NCBI GenBank assembly: GCA_028752905.1
Contig: JAQNBH010000130.1
Span: 111,913-175,912, forward strand
Length of the DNA: 64,000 nucleotides
Source of the DNA: Cladorhizidae sp. MBARI D1340-BT2
Taxonomy: Eukaryota; Porifera; Demospongiae; Poecilosclerida; Cladorhizidae
Direction: 5' to 3'
The position numbers and the translations under genes are program-made. Below, one piece after another: positions 55,101 through 64,000 of the stretch. Every line of letters begins with the position of its first letter. Position 1 is the first letter of the stretch. Below the pieces are notes generated by a model. The model did no database searches and was not told where the DNA came from. It saw only the letters and a list, made by a program, of their open reading frames with translations.

Positions 55101-58047
55101 TGTTGAGGGCCTTTGAGACAGGAGAAGTGCATTACCAGAGTTTCAAATGTAGCTAATGATTTGTTGAGGGCCTTTGAGACAGGAGAAGTGCATTACCAGA
55201 GTTTCAAATGTAGCTAATGATTTGTTGAGGGCCTTTGAGACAGGAGAAGTGCATTACCAGAGTTTCAAATGTAGCTAATGATTTGTTGAGGGCCTTTGAG
55301 ACAGGAGAAGTGCGTTACCAGAGTTTCAAATGTAGCTAATGATTTGTTGAGGGCCTTTGAGACAGGAGAAGTGCATTACCAGAGTTTCAAATGTAGCTAA
55401 TGATTTGTTGAGACAGGAGAAGTGCGTTACCAGAGTTTCAAATGTAGCTAATGATTTGTTGAGGGCCTTTGAGACAGGAGAAGTGCATTACCAGAGTTTC
55501 AAATGTAGCTAATGATTTGTTGAGGGCCTTTGAGACAGGAGAAGTGCATTACCAGAGTTTCAAATGTAGCTAATGATTTGTTGAGGGCCTTTGAGACAGG
55601 AGAAGTGCATTACCAGAGTTTCAAATGTAGCTAATGATTTGTTGAGGGCCTTTGAGACAGGAGAAGTGCGTTACCAGAGTTTCAAATGTAGCTAATGATT
55701 TGTTGAGGGCCTTTGAGACAGGAGAAGTGCATTACCAGAGTTTCAAATGTAGCTAATGATTTGTTGAGGGCCTTTGAGACAGGAGAAGTGCATTACCAGA
55801 GTTTCAAATGTAGCTAATGATTTGTTGAGGGCCTTTGAGACAGGAGAAGTGCATTACCAGAGTTTCAAATGTAGCTAATGATTTGTTGAGGGCCTTTGAG
55901 ACAGGAGAAGTGCATTACCAGAGTTTCAAATGTAGCTAATGATTTGTTGAGGGCCTTTGAGACAGGAGAAGTGCATTACCAGAGTTTCAAATGTAGCTAA
56001 TGATTTGTTGAGGGCCTTTGAGACAGGAGAAGTGCATTACCAGAGTTTCAAATGTAGCTAATGATTTGTTGAGACAGGAGAAGTGCGTTACCAGAGTTTC
56101 AAATGTAGCTAATGATTTGTTGAGGGCCTTTGAGACAGGAGAAGTGCATTACCAGAGTTTCAAATGTAGCTAATGATTTGTTGAGGGCCTTTGAGACAGG
56201 AGAAGTGCATTACCAGAGTTTCAAATGTAGCTAATGATTTGTTGAGGGCCTTTGAGACAGGAGAAGTGCATTACCAGAGTTTCAAATGTAGCTAATGATT
56301 TGTTGAGGGCCTTTGAGACAGGAGAAGTGCATTACCAGAGTTTCAAATGTAGCTAATGATTTGTTGAGGGCCTTTGAGACAGGAGAAGTGCATTACCAGA
56401 GTTTCAAATGTAGCTAATGATTTGTTGAGGGCCTTTGAGACAGGAGAAGTGCATTACCAGAGTTTCAAATGTAGCTAATGATTTGTTGAGGGCCTTTGAG
56501 ACAGGAGAAGTGCATTACCAGAGTTTCAAATGTAGCTAATGATTTGTTGAGGGCCTTTGAGACAGGAGAAGTGCATTACCAGAGTTTCAAATGTAGCTAA
56601 TGATTTGTTGAGGGCCTTTGAGACAGGAGAAGTGCATTACCAGAGTTTCAAATGTAGCTAATGATTTGTTGAGGGCCTTTGAGACAGGAGAAGTGCATTA
56701 CCAGAGTTTCAAATGTAGCTAATGATTTGTTGAGGGCCTTTGAGACAGGAGAAGTGCATTACCAGAGTTTCAAATGTAGCTAATGATTTGTTGAGGGCCT
56801 TTGAGACAGGAGAAGTGCATTACCAGAGTTTCAAATGTAGCTAATGATTTGTTGAGGGCCTTTGAGACAGGAGAAGTGCATTACCAGAGTTTCAAATGTA
56901 GCTAATGATTTGTTGAGGGCCTTTGAGACAGGAGAAGTGCATTACCAGAGTTTCAAATGTAGCTAATGATTTGTTGAGGGCCTTTGAGACAGGAGAAGTG
57001 CATTACCAGAGTTTCAAATGTAGCTAATGATTTGTTGAGGGCCTTTGAGACAGGAGAAGTGCATTACCAGAGTTTCAAATGTAGCTAATGATTTGTTGAG
57101 GGCCTTTGAGACAGGAGAAGTGCATTACCAGAGTTTCAAATGTAGCTAATGATTTGTTGAGGGCCTTTGAGACAGGAGAAGTGCATTACCAGAGTTTCAA
57201 ATGTAGCTAATGATTTGTTGAGGGCCTTTGAGACAGGAGAAGTGCATTACCAGAGTTTCAAATGTAGCTAATGATTTGTTGAGGGCCTTTGAGACAGGAG
57301 AAGTGCATTACCAGAGTTTCAAATGTAGCTAATGATTTGTTGAGGGCCTTTGAGACAGGAGAAGTGCATTACCAGAGTTTCAAATGTAGCTAATGATTTG
57401 TTGAGGGCCTTTGAGACAGGAGAAGTGCATTACCAGAGTTTCAAATGTAGCTAATGATTTGTTGAGGGCCTTTGAGACAGGAGAAGTGCATTACCAGAGT
57501 TTCAAATGTAGCTAATGATTTGTTGAGGGCCTTTGAGACAGGAGAAGTGCATTACCAGAGTTTCAAATGTAGCTAATGATTTGTTGAGGGCCTTTGAGAC
57601 AGGAGAAGTGCATTACCAGAGTTTCAAATGTAGCTAATGATTTGTTGAGGGCCTTTGAGACAGGAGAAGTGCATTACCAGAGTTTCAAATGTAGCTAATG
57701 ATTTGTTGAGGGCCTTTGAGACAGGAGAAGTGCATTACCAGAGTTTCAAATGTAGCTAATGATTTGTTGAGGGCCTTTGAGACAGGAGAAGTGCATTACC
57801 AGAGTTTCAAATGTAGCTAATGATTTGTTGAGGGCCTTTGAGACAGGAGAAGTGCATTACCAGAGTTTCAAATGTAGCTAATGATTTGTTGAGGGCCTTT
57901 GAGACAGGAGAAGTGCGTTACCAGAGTTTCAAATGTAGCTAATGATTTGTTGAGGGCCTTTGAGACAGGAGAAGTGCATTACCAGAGTTTCAAATGTAGC
58001 TAATGATTTGTTGAGGGCCTTTGAGACAGGAGAAGTGCATTACCATG
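52185..58047. repeat. 61-bp array born from coding sequence, about 96 copies
   Basis: Unit of 61 bp: CAAATGTAGCTAATGATTTG then TTGAGGGCCTTTGAGACAGG then AGAAGTGCATTACCAGAGTT-T. It is the codon text for NVANDLLRAFETGEVHYQSF from the surrounding gene. Copies differ by GCATTA/GCGTTA and GAGAAG/GATAAG; five units near 52990, 54020, 54560, 55400 and 56065 lack the ten bases GGCCTTTGAG (51 bp long). The right half (56100-57900) is almost uniform. 61 is not a multiple of three, so the array destroys the reading frame. Confidence 0.97.
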
Positions 58048-59470
58048 CAGAGCTTCAAAGAAAGTCGACTAGACAAACATCAACCAATCAACAAATTCCA
58101 TGACAAAATGACAAAACTCAACTTGAAAACTTTCAGAAAGATCAACAAGGCTTCGCTTGCTAAAGAACTAGAAAAGGTTGTTTCCCGTGCTGATGAAATC
58201 CCAAATGAATCAACCTGCATCATTGACGGCATGAACCTGGTGCAGACAATGAATGGCAATAGCAAATTATTTTCACAGCTTGCAGAATCTGTTTTGCAGC
58301 TGGTCTGATTGAAGGCAGACACAGTCCAAAGGATTGATGTGGTTTTTTATGTCTATCACGATACGTCAATCAAAGATGCTGAAAGATGCAACCGTGGAGC
58401 TGCAAGCCCAACTATACAGTTACAAAAAAGTACAGGAGGCCACACCATCCAGCAGTGGAGGAAGTTCCTGTGCAGCCCCGACAACAAAACTAGCCTGATT
58501 AAATTTCTAGTAGATGAATGTAAAATGACAATCCAACGAAAAAAACTAGGTGGGAAGATACTGTATGCTACCTGTGAGGAGAAATGTTATCGAATGACAA
58601 GAGTTGACTGGATGGAAGCCCTGGAGCTGCATTCAACCCAAGAACAAGCAGCACATAGCTCCTGTTGCATGCCTTGCATGCTGCTAAGTCTGGTTCAAAG
58701 GCAATAGTAACAGCTGAAGACACTGATGTTTTGGTGCTCTGCCTTGGTTTCCACAAAATCATTCATGCCCTATTTACCAGAAGCGTGGCACCCACAGAAT
58801 CGCACACAGTTTATTGATATAAGCAAACTAGGCAGCGCATTAGGAGAAGGAATCTGTGACGGTCTAATTGGCCTACACACTTTTACAGGGTGTGACACAG
58901 TGAGTGCATTTGCCGGTCATGGGAAACTGGGAGCCCTAAAACTGATGAACACTTACCAGAAGACTTTGAGCCAACTTGGCCAGACTTGGGATGTATCTTT
59001 GGTCTTAGTACAGCAGTTTACCTGTAACATGTACTTTTCAGGAACTAGCACTAGTAAGGTGAATGACCTCCGCTACCAAATATTTTGGGCCAAAAGAGGA
59101 GAGGCAGACTCTAGCCAGCTTCCACCATGCAGAGAGTGCCTCTTTCTCCATGTTCTTCGTGCCAATTACCAGGCTAGAATCTGGAGATGCTCTCTGCAGC
59201 AGACTCACCCTTCCATACCAGACCCTACCATGAATGGGTGGCTGACCGGTAATGATGGAAGGTTAGCAATTAACTGGATGCGCACTCCGCCTGCACCAGA
59301 TGTAGTCCTTGCCCTGACAGCGTGCGCAGCTCCCAGACTGCACTTGTCTTAGCAATGGACTAAAATGCACATAACTCTGCAAGCTTCAAAACTGCACTAA
59401 TCAAAAGCAGGAGGAATAATCCGTGGCTACATTTGAGCCAGAAAGCTCTGATGAAGACTCTGAGGATTAA
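58048..59470 (+). pseudogene. Uncharacterised repeat-protein gene, 3' half (FEN1/PIN-like)
   Basis: Continues the gene after the array: KFHDKMTKLNLKTF, CIIDGMNLVQTMN, DVVFYVYHDTSIKDAERCNR, GHTIQQWRKFLCSP, then in shifted frames AIVTAEDTDVLVLCLGFHK, LHTFTGCDTVSAFAGHGKLG and QLPPCRECLFLHVLRANYQA, ending in a Cys-rich tail (DCTCLSNGLKCT, LCKLQNCTN) and an acidic SSDEDSED. The acidic residues (IDGMN, EDTDVLVL, TGCD) and the TGCD...G.GK helix match the layout of FEN1/XPG-type PIN nucleases; that functional reading is inference. Frameshifts near 58306 (TGA), 58700 and 59340 inactivate it. Confidence 0.7.
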
Positions 59471-61090
59471 TATATAGGTATACAGTATTCTCTGTGTTGA
59501 TTTTCCTGTGTATTGTTATTGTATTGTGTATTGTTAAACTCTTAGTAGTTTGATCATTGTAATATGAATCAGAGTGAACATTTACTAAGTAGTTCTGAAT
59601 ATTCCGAGACTGCTGCAGTCAAAAATTTTTACTTGAAGTAATTATTTTTTCCATGAATTATGCTGAACTACAGAAAGAACAAAGTGTGAGAGATGTATAT
59701 ATAGTATATACCTTCTGTATACTAATTTTCTGTTGTAATTTTCATGTTGGACCATATATAGCTATGTACAGGAAAAAATTGTTTTGTTGTTTGTTTTGAA
59801 ACAATAAATCACCAAACAGCTATGATCCAACAGATGCCAAATATTGTCGGCATCGCTCTGGAGGATAAAGGTCATGTACTCAGATGGTGATAACAACCAA
59901 TCAGCTACCATCCTGAGATTGCTATCATATCAGAACCTAAACTAGAGATGTATGGCAAGTTAAAAATGGCATTTAGACTTGTCCCCCTGAGTGGAACCGG
60001 TTCAGGAAAATTTGCATTCTGGCCCATGGACTAGATAAGTGTGTGTGTGTGTGTGTGTGTGTTGGGGGAGGGTCCTCTCAATGATTCATGATATGCCTTG
60101 AAACATTGAAGCTAAGGATATAGCTAGCTATACAAAACCCTGTAGCCATTCAAACAAACCTGACCACAGATTGGTAAAGAACTCGAATGTGCAACAAGCA
60201 ACTGCTGTATATCTAATCACTCGAGCAAATGCTACGAAGAGCATATGAGTTGGCTCCAGCTCTCCAAGCTACTCTACAGTTTTGTTTTTAAAGTTGAACC
60301 TCTTCATTGCCATGGTTACTTTTAAACACTGAAGCCCTCACTGTACTCTGTACTGGAGCCCTAGCCGGCAGTTCATCCTTACAAGCAAGTCCAATAATCC
60401 CAAAGCAGATGCACAAAAAAGGCTGGAGGCAAACAGGGAAGGACAATAATAAAATAACAACCAGCCCCCTCTTTAAATTAAATATTAATATTGTAAAGAG
60501 ACAGTACAATAATTACACTAATATACTAATAGGAAGGAAGGATGGAAGCGTCGAGGAGATGGTGTAGGATGATGCTAACTAGATGTACAATCAATTAAGC
60601 AGTAAATTTACAGACACCGTCAATAGGTATGTAGCAAGCTCCTCCCACTATGATCTTCCCGGCCAGCCCAGGACCAGGCCTGTGATACGCAGTGAGGGTG
60701 AAGATTTTGTCAAAATAGCATGAGAAAGTGCAAGATGATGGTCCATTTGCAGACTAGTAGGAGGAGGTGAAGCTGGTGGAGGAGGTTTTAGATGGACATC
60801 AAAATATCTAAAGGAGAGCCAACTGCTGGACAATGAAGCAAGCAAACTCAAAGGGCACCCCAAAAAACTAACTTTTTTCCTTCTGTTATCTGCTCAATAG
60901 GTTGTGTTGAGTATGTATATTTTTTTTAGCTTCTACAAACAAACCCTTGTTGAGCTAGAGAGCCTTCTTTGGCTTCATTTTGACAGCCAACAGGTCGCTT
61001 CCTGTTTGGGGGCATGGCCTCACAATGATGTCACCAGGAGACTGATTTGTTACCAAGGCAGTACTTTTAACTATGGGCTTTTCAACTACT
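59471..61090. other. Spacer, no gene seen
   Basis: Contains an AATAAA (59802) that could be the polyadenylation signal of the preceding gene, a (GT)n run at about 60040-60062 followed by GGGGGAGGG, and no convincing coding sequence. It ends at the THAP gene ATG. Confidence 0.5.
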
Positions 61091-62680
61091 ATGGTTAAGA
61101 AGTGTGTGGCAGTAGGTTGTTCTAATACACACAGTGGCAGTGTTAGTTTGTTAAGCTTTCCCTAAGACCAGACTCTACGCCATAAGTGGACTATCCAAGT
61201 GAAAAGAACAAGAGAGAATTGGGAGCCCAACAAAACTTCAGTGCTTTGTAGTGCTCACTTCACTGATGACTGTTTTGAACCAGATACAGCCATTGCTCCA
61301 ACATTTGGCACTGAGAAACGCAGAAGACTTAAACCTGGGGCTGTACCTACAATTTTCAAACGACCTGCAGCTGCTTGTAGCCAACCAGAATTCGCTAGTG
61401 TTAGCTCTGGAAAGAGAATTTCTACTTCCACTACTGGTGAAATGAATTCAAAGAGAAGAGCATATGAAAAAAGAGAAAGAGCTAGGGTATGTTGACCATA
61501 GAGTTATGCTAGCTTGCTATAACAGTGTTCATAATAGATTGTAGCTGAAGTCCTTACTTCTGCAAGGTGTGATTCTGATAGTGGAGGTGATCATGCCATC
61601 CAGGAGTAGTGATAGTGTTGGTGTCCAAGCTATGCCATCCAGGAGTAGTGATAGTGTTGGTGTCCAAGCTATGCCATCCAGGAGTAGTGATAGTGTTGGT
61701 GTCCAAGCTATGCCATCCAGGAGTAGTGATAGTGTTGGTGTCCAAGCTATGCCATCCAGGAGTAGTGATAGTGTTGGTGTCCAAGCTATGCCATCCAGGA
61801 GTAGTGATAGTGTTGGTGTCCAAGCTATGCCATCCAGGAGTAGTGATAGTGTTGGTGTCCAAGCTATGCCATCCAGGAGTAGTGATAGTGTTGGTGTCCA
61901 AGCTATGCCATCCAGGAGTAGTGATAGTGTTGGTGTCCAAGCTATGCCATCCAGGAGTAGTGATAGTGTTGGTGTCCAAGCTATGCCATCCAGGAGTAGT
62001 GATAGTGTTGGTGTCCAAGCTATGCCATCCAGGAGTAGTGATAGTGTTGGTGTCCAAGCTATGCCATCCAGGAGTAGTGATAGTGTTGGTGTCCAAGCTA
62101 TGCCATCCGGGAGTAGTGATAGTGTTGGTGTCCAAGCTATGCCATCCAGGAGTAGTGATAGTGTTGGTGTCCAAGCTATGCCATCCAGGAGTAGTGATAG
62201 TGTTGGTGTCCAAGCTATGCCATCCAGGAGTAGTGATAGTGTTGGTGTCCAAGCTATGCCATCCAGGAGTAGTGATAGTGTTGGTGTACAAGCTACATAT
62301 GCCATCAGGAGAAGTGTTCGAATTCATGTAGATCCCAAACACAAAACTATAGGTAAACAAATATACCTAGTATGCATTTAATGCTAGTTAAGTGATATTT
62401 TAGGAGTACAAGTTGAACTCAAGCCTCCTGTTCGTGATGTAACAAAAAATATCGTGGGCTCTTTCGTTCATCAGTATTCTCTTTCATCAGTATTTCACAG
62501 AAATGCTCTCAATGTGAGAATAAGTGTACCTGGAATAGCCAACCATTAATTTTAACTCAAACCATCCAGCAGGTAACATCCTATCTGCAGCAGCTATTTT
62601 GTATTCAGGAGCATTACCAACTCAAGTGGTCAGACTTTTCAGAATTCTCAAGTGTGCAATAATTTCCTCTTCTACATTCT
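61091..62680 (+). pseudogene. THAP-domain transposase-like gene (Kolobok-type?)
   Basis: The ATG at 61091 opens a THAP zinc finger: MVKKCVAVGCSNT, then SFP, RHKWTIQVKR, VLCSAHFTDDCFE and RLKPGAVPTIF, giving the C2CH ligands and the AVPTIF end. A TAA at 61163-61165 interrupts it in frame. A donor GTATGT follows ERAR (61488); an acceptor TGTAG ends at 61544, and the next exon is in frame with 18 copies of MPSRSSDSVGVQA. A 51-bp intron (62353-62403, GTAAAC...TTTTAG) joins HKTIG to VQVELKPPVRDV in frame. After a shift come KCSQCENKCTWNSQP and AGNILSAAAILYSGALPTQV, a module I know from THAP-bearing transposase-like proteins of corals and fish. Kolobok transposases carry THAP domains, so that is my best guess. 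The rest is lost in a 53-bp array. Confidence 0.72.
61593..62293 (+). repeat. 39-bp coding minisatellite, 18 copies
   Basis: Unit of 39 bp (ATGCCATCCAGGAGTAGTGA then TAGTGTTGGTGTCCAAGCT), thirteen codons. In the host gene's frame it codes MPSRSSDSVGVQA, and the exon stays open through the whole array and into HVDPKHKTIG. Only about two substitutions are seen in all copies (a G near 62109 and an A near 62288), so expansion is very recent. Confidence 0.96.
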
Positions 62681-62696
62681 TTAGATATCAGAAGTT

Positions 62697-63396
62697 CTAC
62701 TTACAACCAGCTACTTGTTAGCAATACTTGTTTGGGTGAAGCACCAGAGAAGTTCTACTTACAACCAGCTACTTGTTAGCAATACTTGTTTGGGTGAAGC
62801 ACCAGAGAAGTTCTACTTACAACCAGCTACTTGTTAGCAATACTTGTTTGGGTGAAGCACCAGAGAAGGTTACTTACAACCAGCTGTTAGCAATACTTGT
62901 TTGGGTGAAGCACCAGAGAAGTTCTACTTACAACCAGCTGTTAGCAATACTTGTTTGGGTGAAGCACCAGAGAAGGTTACTTGCAACCAGCTGTTAGCAA
63001 TACTTGTTTGGGTGAAGCACCAGAGAAGGTTACTTACAACCAGCTGTTAGCAATACTTGTTTGGGTGAAGCACCAGAGAAGGTTACTTACAACCAGCTGT
63101 TAGCAATACTTGTTTGGGTGAAGCACCAGAGAAGGTTACTTACAACCAGCTGTTAGCAATACTTGTTTGGGTGAAGCACCAGAGAAGGTTACTTACAACC
63201 AGCTGTTAGCAATACTTGTTTGGGTGAAGCACCAGAGAAGGTTACTTACAACCAGCTGTTAGCAATACTTGTTTGGGTGAAGCACCAGAGAAGGTTACTT
63301 ACAACCAGCTGTTAGCAATACTTGTTTGGGTGAAGCACCAGAGAAGGTTACTTGCAACCAGCTGTTAGCAATACTTGTTTGGGTGAAGCACCAGAG
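62697..63396 (+). repeat. 53/58-bp minisatellite grown from transposase codons
   Basis: Units read GTTAGCAATACTTGTTTGGG then TGAAGCACCAGAGAAGGTTA then CTTACAACCAGCT (53 bp); the first three are 58 bp with GTTCTACTTACAACCAGCTA-CTT. The seed is the codon text FYLQPA at 62690-62712, the end of the recognisable transposase module. About 13 copies. Neither length is a multiple of three. Confidence 0.94.
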
Positions 63397-64000
63397 AAGA
63401 TTAACTGAGAAATCACATTCTATTCCGATTGGCAGTGAAATTCCACTAGAACAATCGTATGGGCAACGTCCAGCACCTTCTGCATCAGTGAAGGGGCTGG
63501 CCTAGTAAGGAACATAGCGCAGTGTTTGGCCAGCGAAGGTAAGGGGTGGAGAGAAAATAAACCAATTTTGTCTCAGTGTGGAAGGTGCTGGTGGCTGTTT
63601 CCTCTTCTTTGCTGCAGCCTGGGGGCACTCGCACGTTCAGCTGCACTGCTTGGGCCTCTTCCTATCTGCACCTTCTCATCCACCTTCCTTTCTTCTCTTC
63701 CTCGGTCACCGAGGCACAAGAGTTCTGCGAGCCGACTCTCAATCATATCAGTTGAGTTATTTGTGTAAAATCAAGATTTCCTGGTACACTGTTACTTAGT
63801 GATATATGCTGGAGCACGTGCATTACTCTATTAGCACGTGCACTATGGGTCCATGCAGTAGTGTAGCGGGAAATCTCCATTTTATACAAAGAGCTCAACT
63901 GACAAGATTAGAGGGTCACCTCGCTGAACTAGCTGGCCTGACTTTTAGTCGGATTAAGATTGAAGAAGTGTTTTCACACGTGACTGAGTGCTAGGCTTAT
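63397..64000. other. Right-hand flank, no gene recognised
   Basis: GC-richer than its surroundings. Short frames (for example 63806-63994, ending RLEGHLAELAGLTFSRIKIE) have no family I recognise. The rest of the THAP transposase is not visible here. Confidence 0.4.

Noticed and set aside
60288..60863. Short ORFs on both strands at 60.3-60.9 kb
   Set aside because: No recognisable motif, no consistent frame and no splice or promoter context.
61529..62360. Minus-strand and alternative-frame ORFs across the 39-bp coding array
   Set aside because: Only the plus-strand frame continuing through the exon to the 62353 donor is supported by gene context; the others are shadows of the 13-codon unit.
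63806..63994. Small 62-codon ORF near the right edge
   Set aside because: Plausible amino-acid composition but no family recognised and the window ends; not enough to call a gene.

Overview
This window looks like repeat-rich, heterochromatin-like DNA from an invertebrate animal. GC content is low to moderate, short GT-AG introns can be read inside transposon genes, and the transposon set (Ginger, hAT, pogo, piggyBac, Gmr1-like Ty3/gypsy, THAP-type, IS630-like) is metazoan. A sponge or cnidarian is my best guess, and the sequence does not prove it. I found no convincing host gene, tRNA or rRNA. By rough count about 28 kb (some 45%) is tandem repeat; most of the rest is DNA transposons and retroelement fragments, many nested.

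Layout. 1-900: trinucleotide microsatellites. 964-1675 (minus): C-terminal remnant of a reverse-transcriptase element. 1745-6395: an AT-rich TTTATTTGATATAT array that flips strand near 4440; a pogo/Tigger-like tail (minus, 3065-3310) lies between blocks. 6701-16782: a decayed intron-containing Ginger-type DNA transposon (H2C2 zinc-binding exons, DDE integrase core, coiled-coil heptads, GPY/F-like tail, Ulp1 protease, PHD finger). A 1402-bp pogo element (7999-9400) and a 1.8-kb hAT element (11458-13262) sit inside its introns. 17226-19963: a decayed Ty3/gypsy pol in which integrase precedes reverse transcriptase (Gmr1-type order) and the YxDD active-site region is deleted.

19964-30130: a degenerate large repeat in two tandem copies plus a stub. 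Copy A is interrupted by a 944-bp piggyBac derivative (22589-23532, TTAA target) and a 3367-bp transposon (23558-26924) with an almost complete transposase of uncertain superfamily. 28926-44353: four minisatellites in succession (34, 39, 34 and 46 bp units); the 46-bp array is about 11.2 kb, and every standard unit carries a TGAGTCA (AP-1-type) site.

45224-50393: a 45-bp minisatellite split at a TA by an IS630/Tc1-superfamily transposon (47059-49693) with perfect 26-bp termini and an intact 613-residue transposase, the best candidate for a recently active element. 50524-59470: an uncharacterised metazoan repeat-protein gene with a FEN1/PIN-like C-terminal half, split by a 5.9-kb array of 61-bp units that grew out of its own coding sequence. 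61091-63396: a THAP-domain transposase-like gene with an in-frame 39-bp array coding a 13-residue repeat and a 53-bp array, again seeded in its coding sequence.

The unifying observation is that minisatellites here arise repeatedly inside transposon coding sequence (21-bp heptads in Ginger, 61-bp, 39-bp and 53-bp arrays), while young transposons land in arrays and introns. All family assignments come from reading motifs by eye; no search was run.
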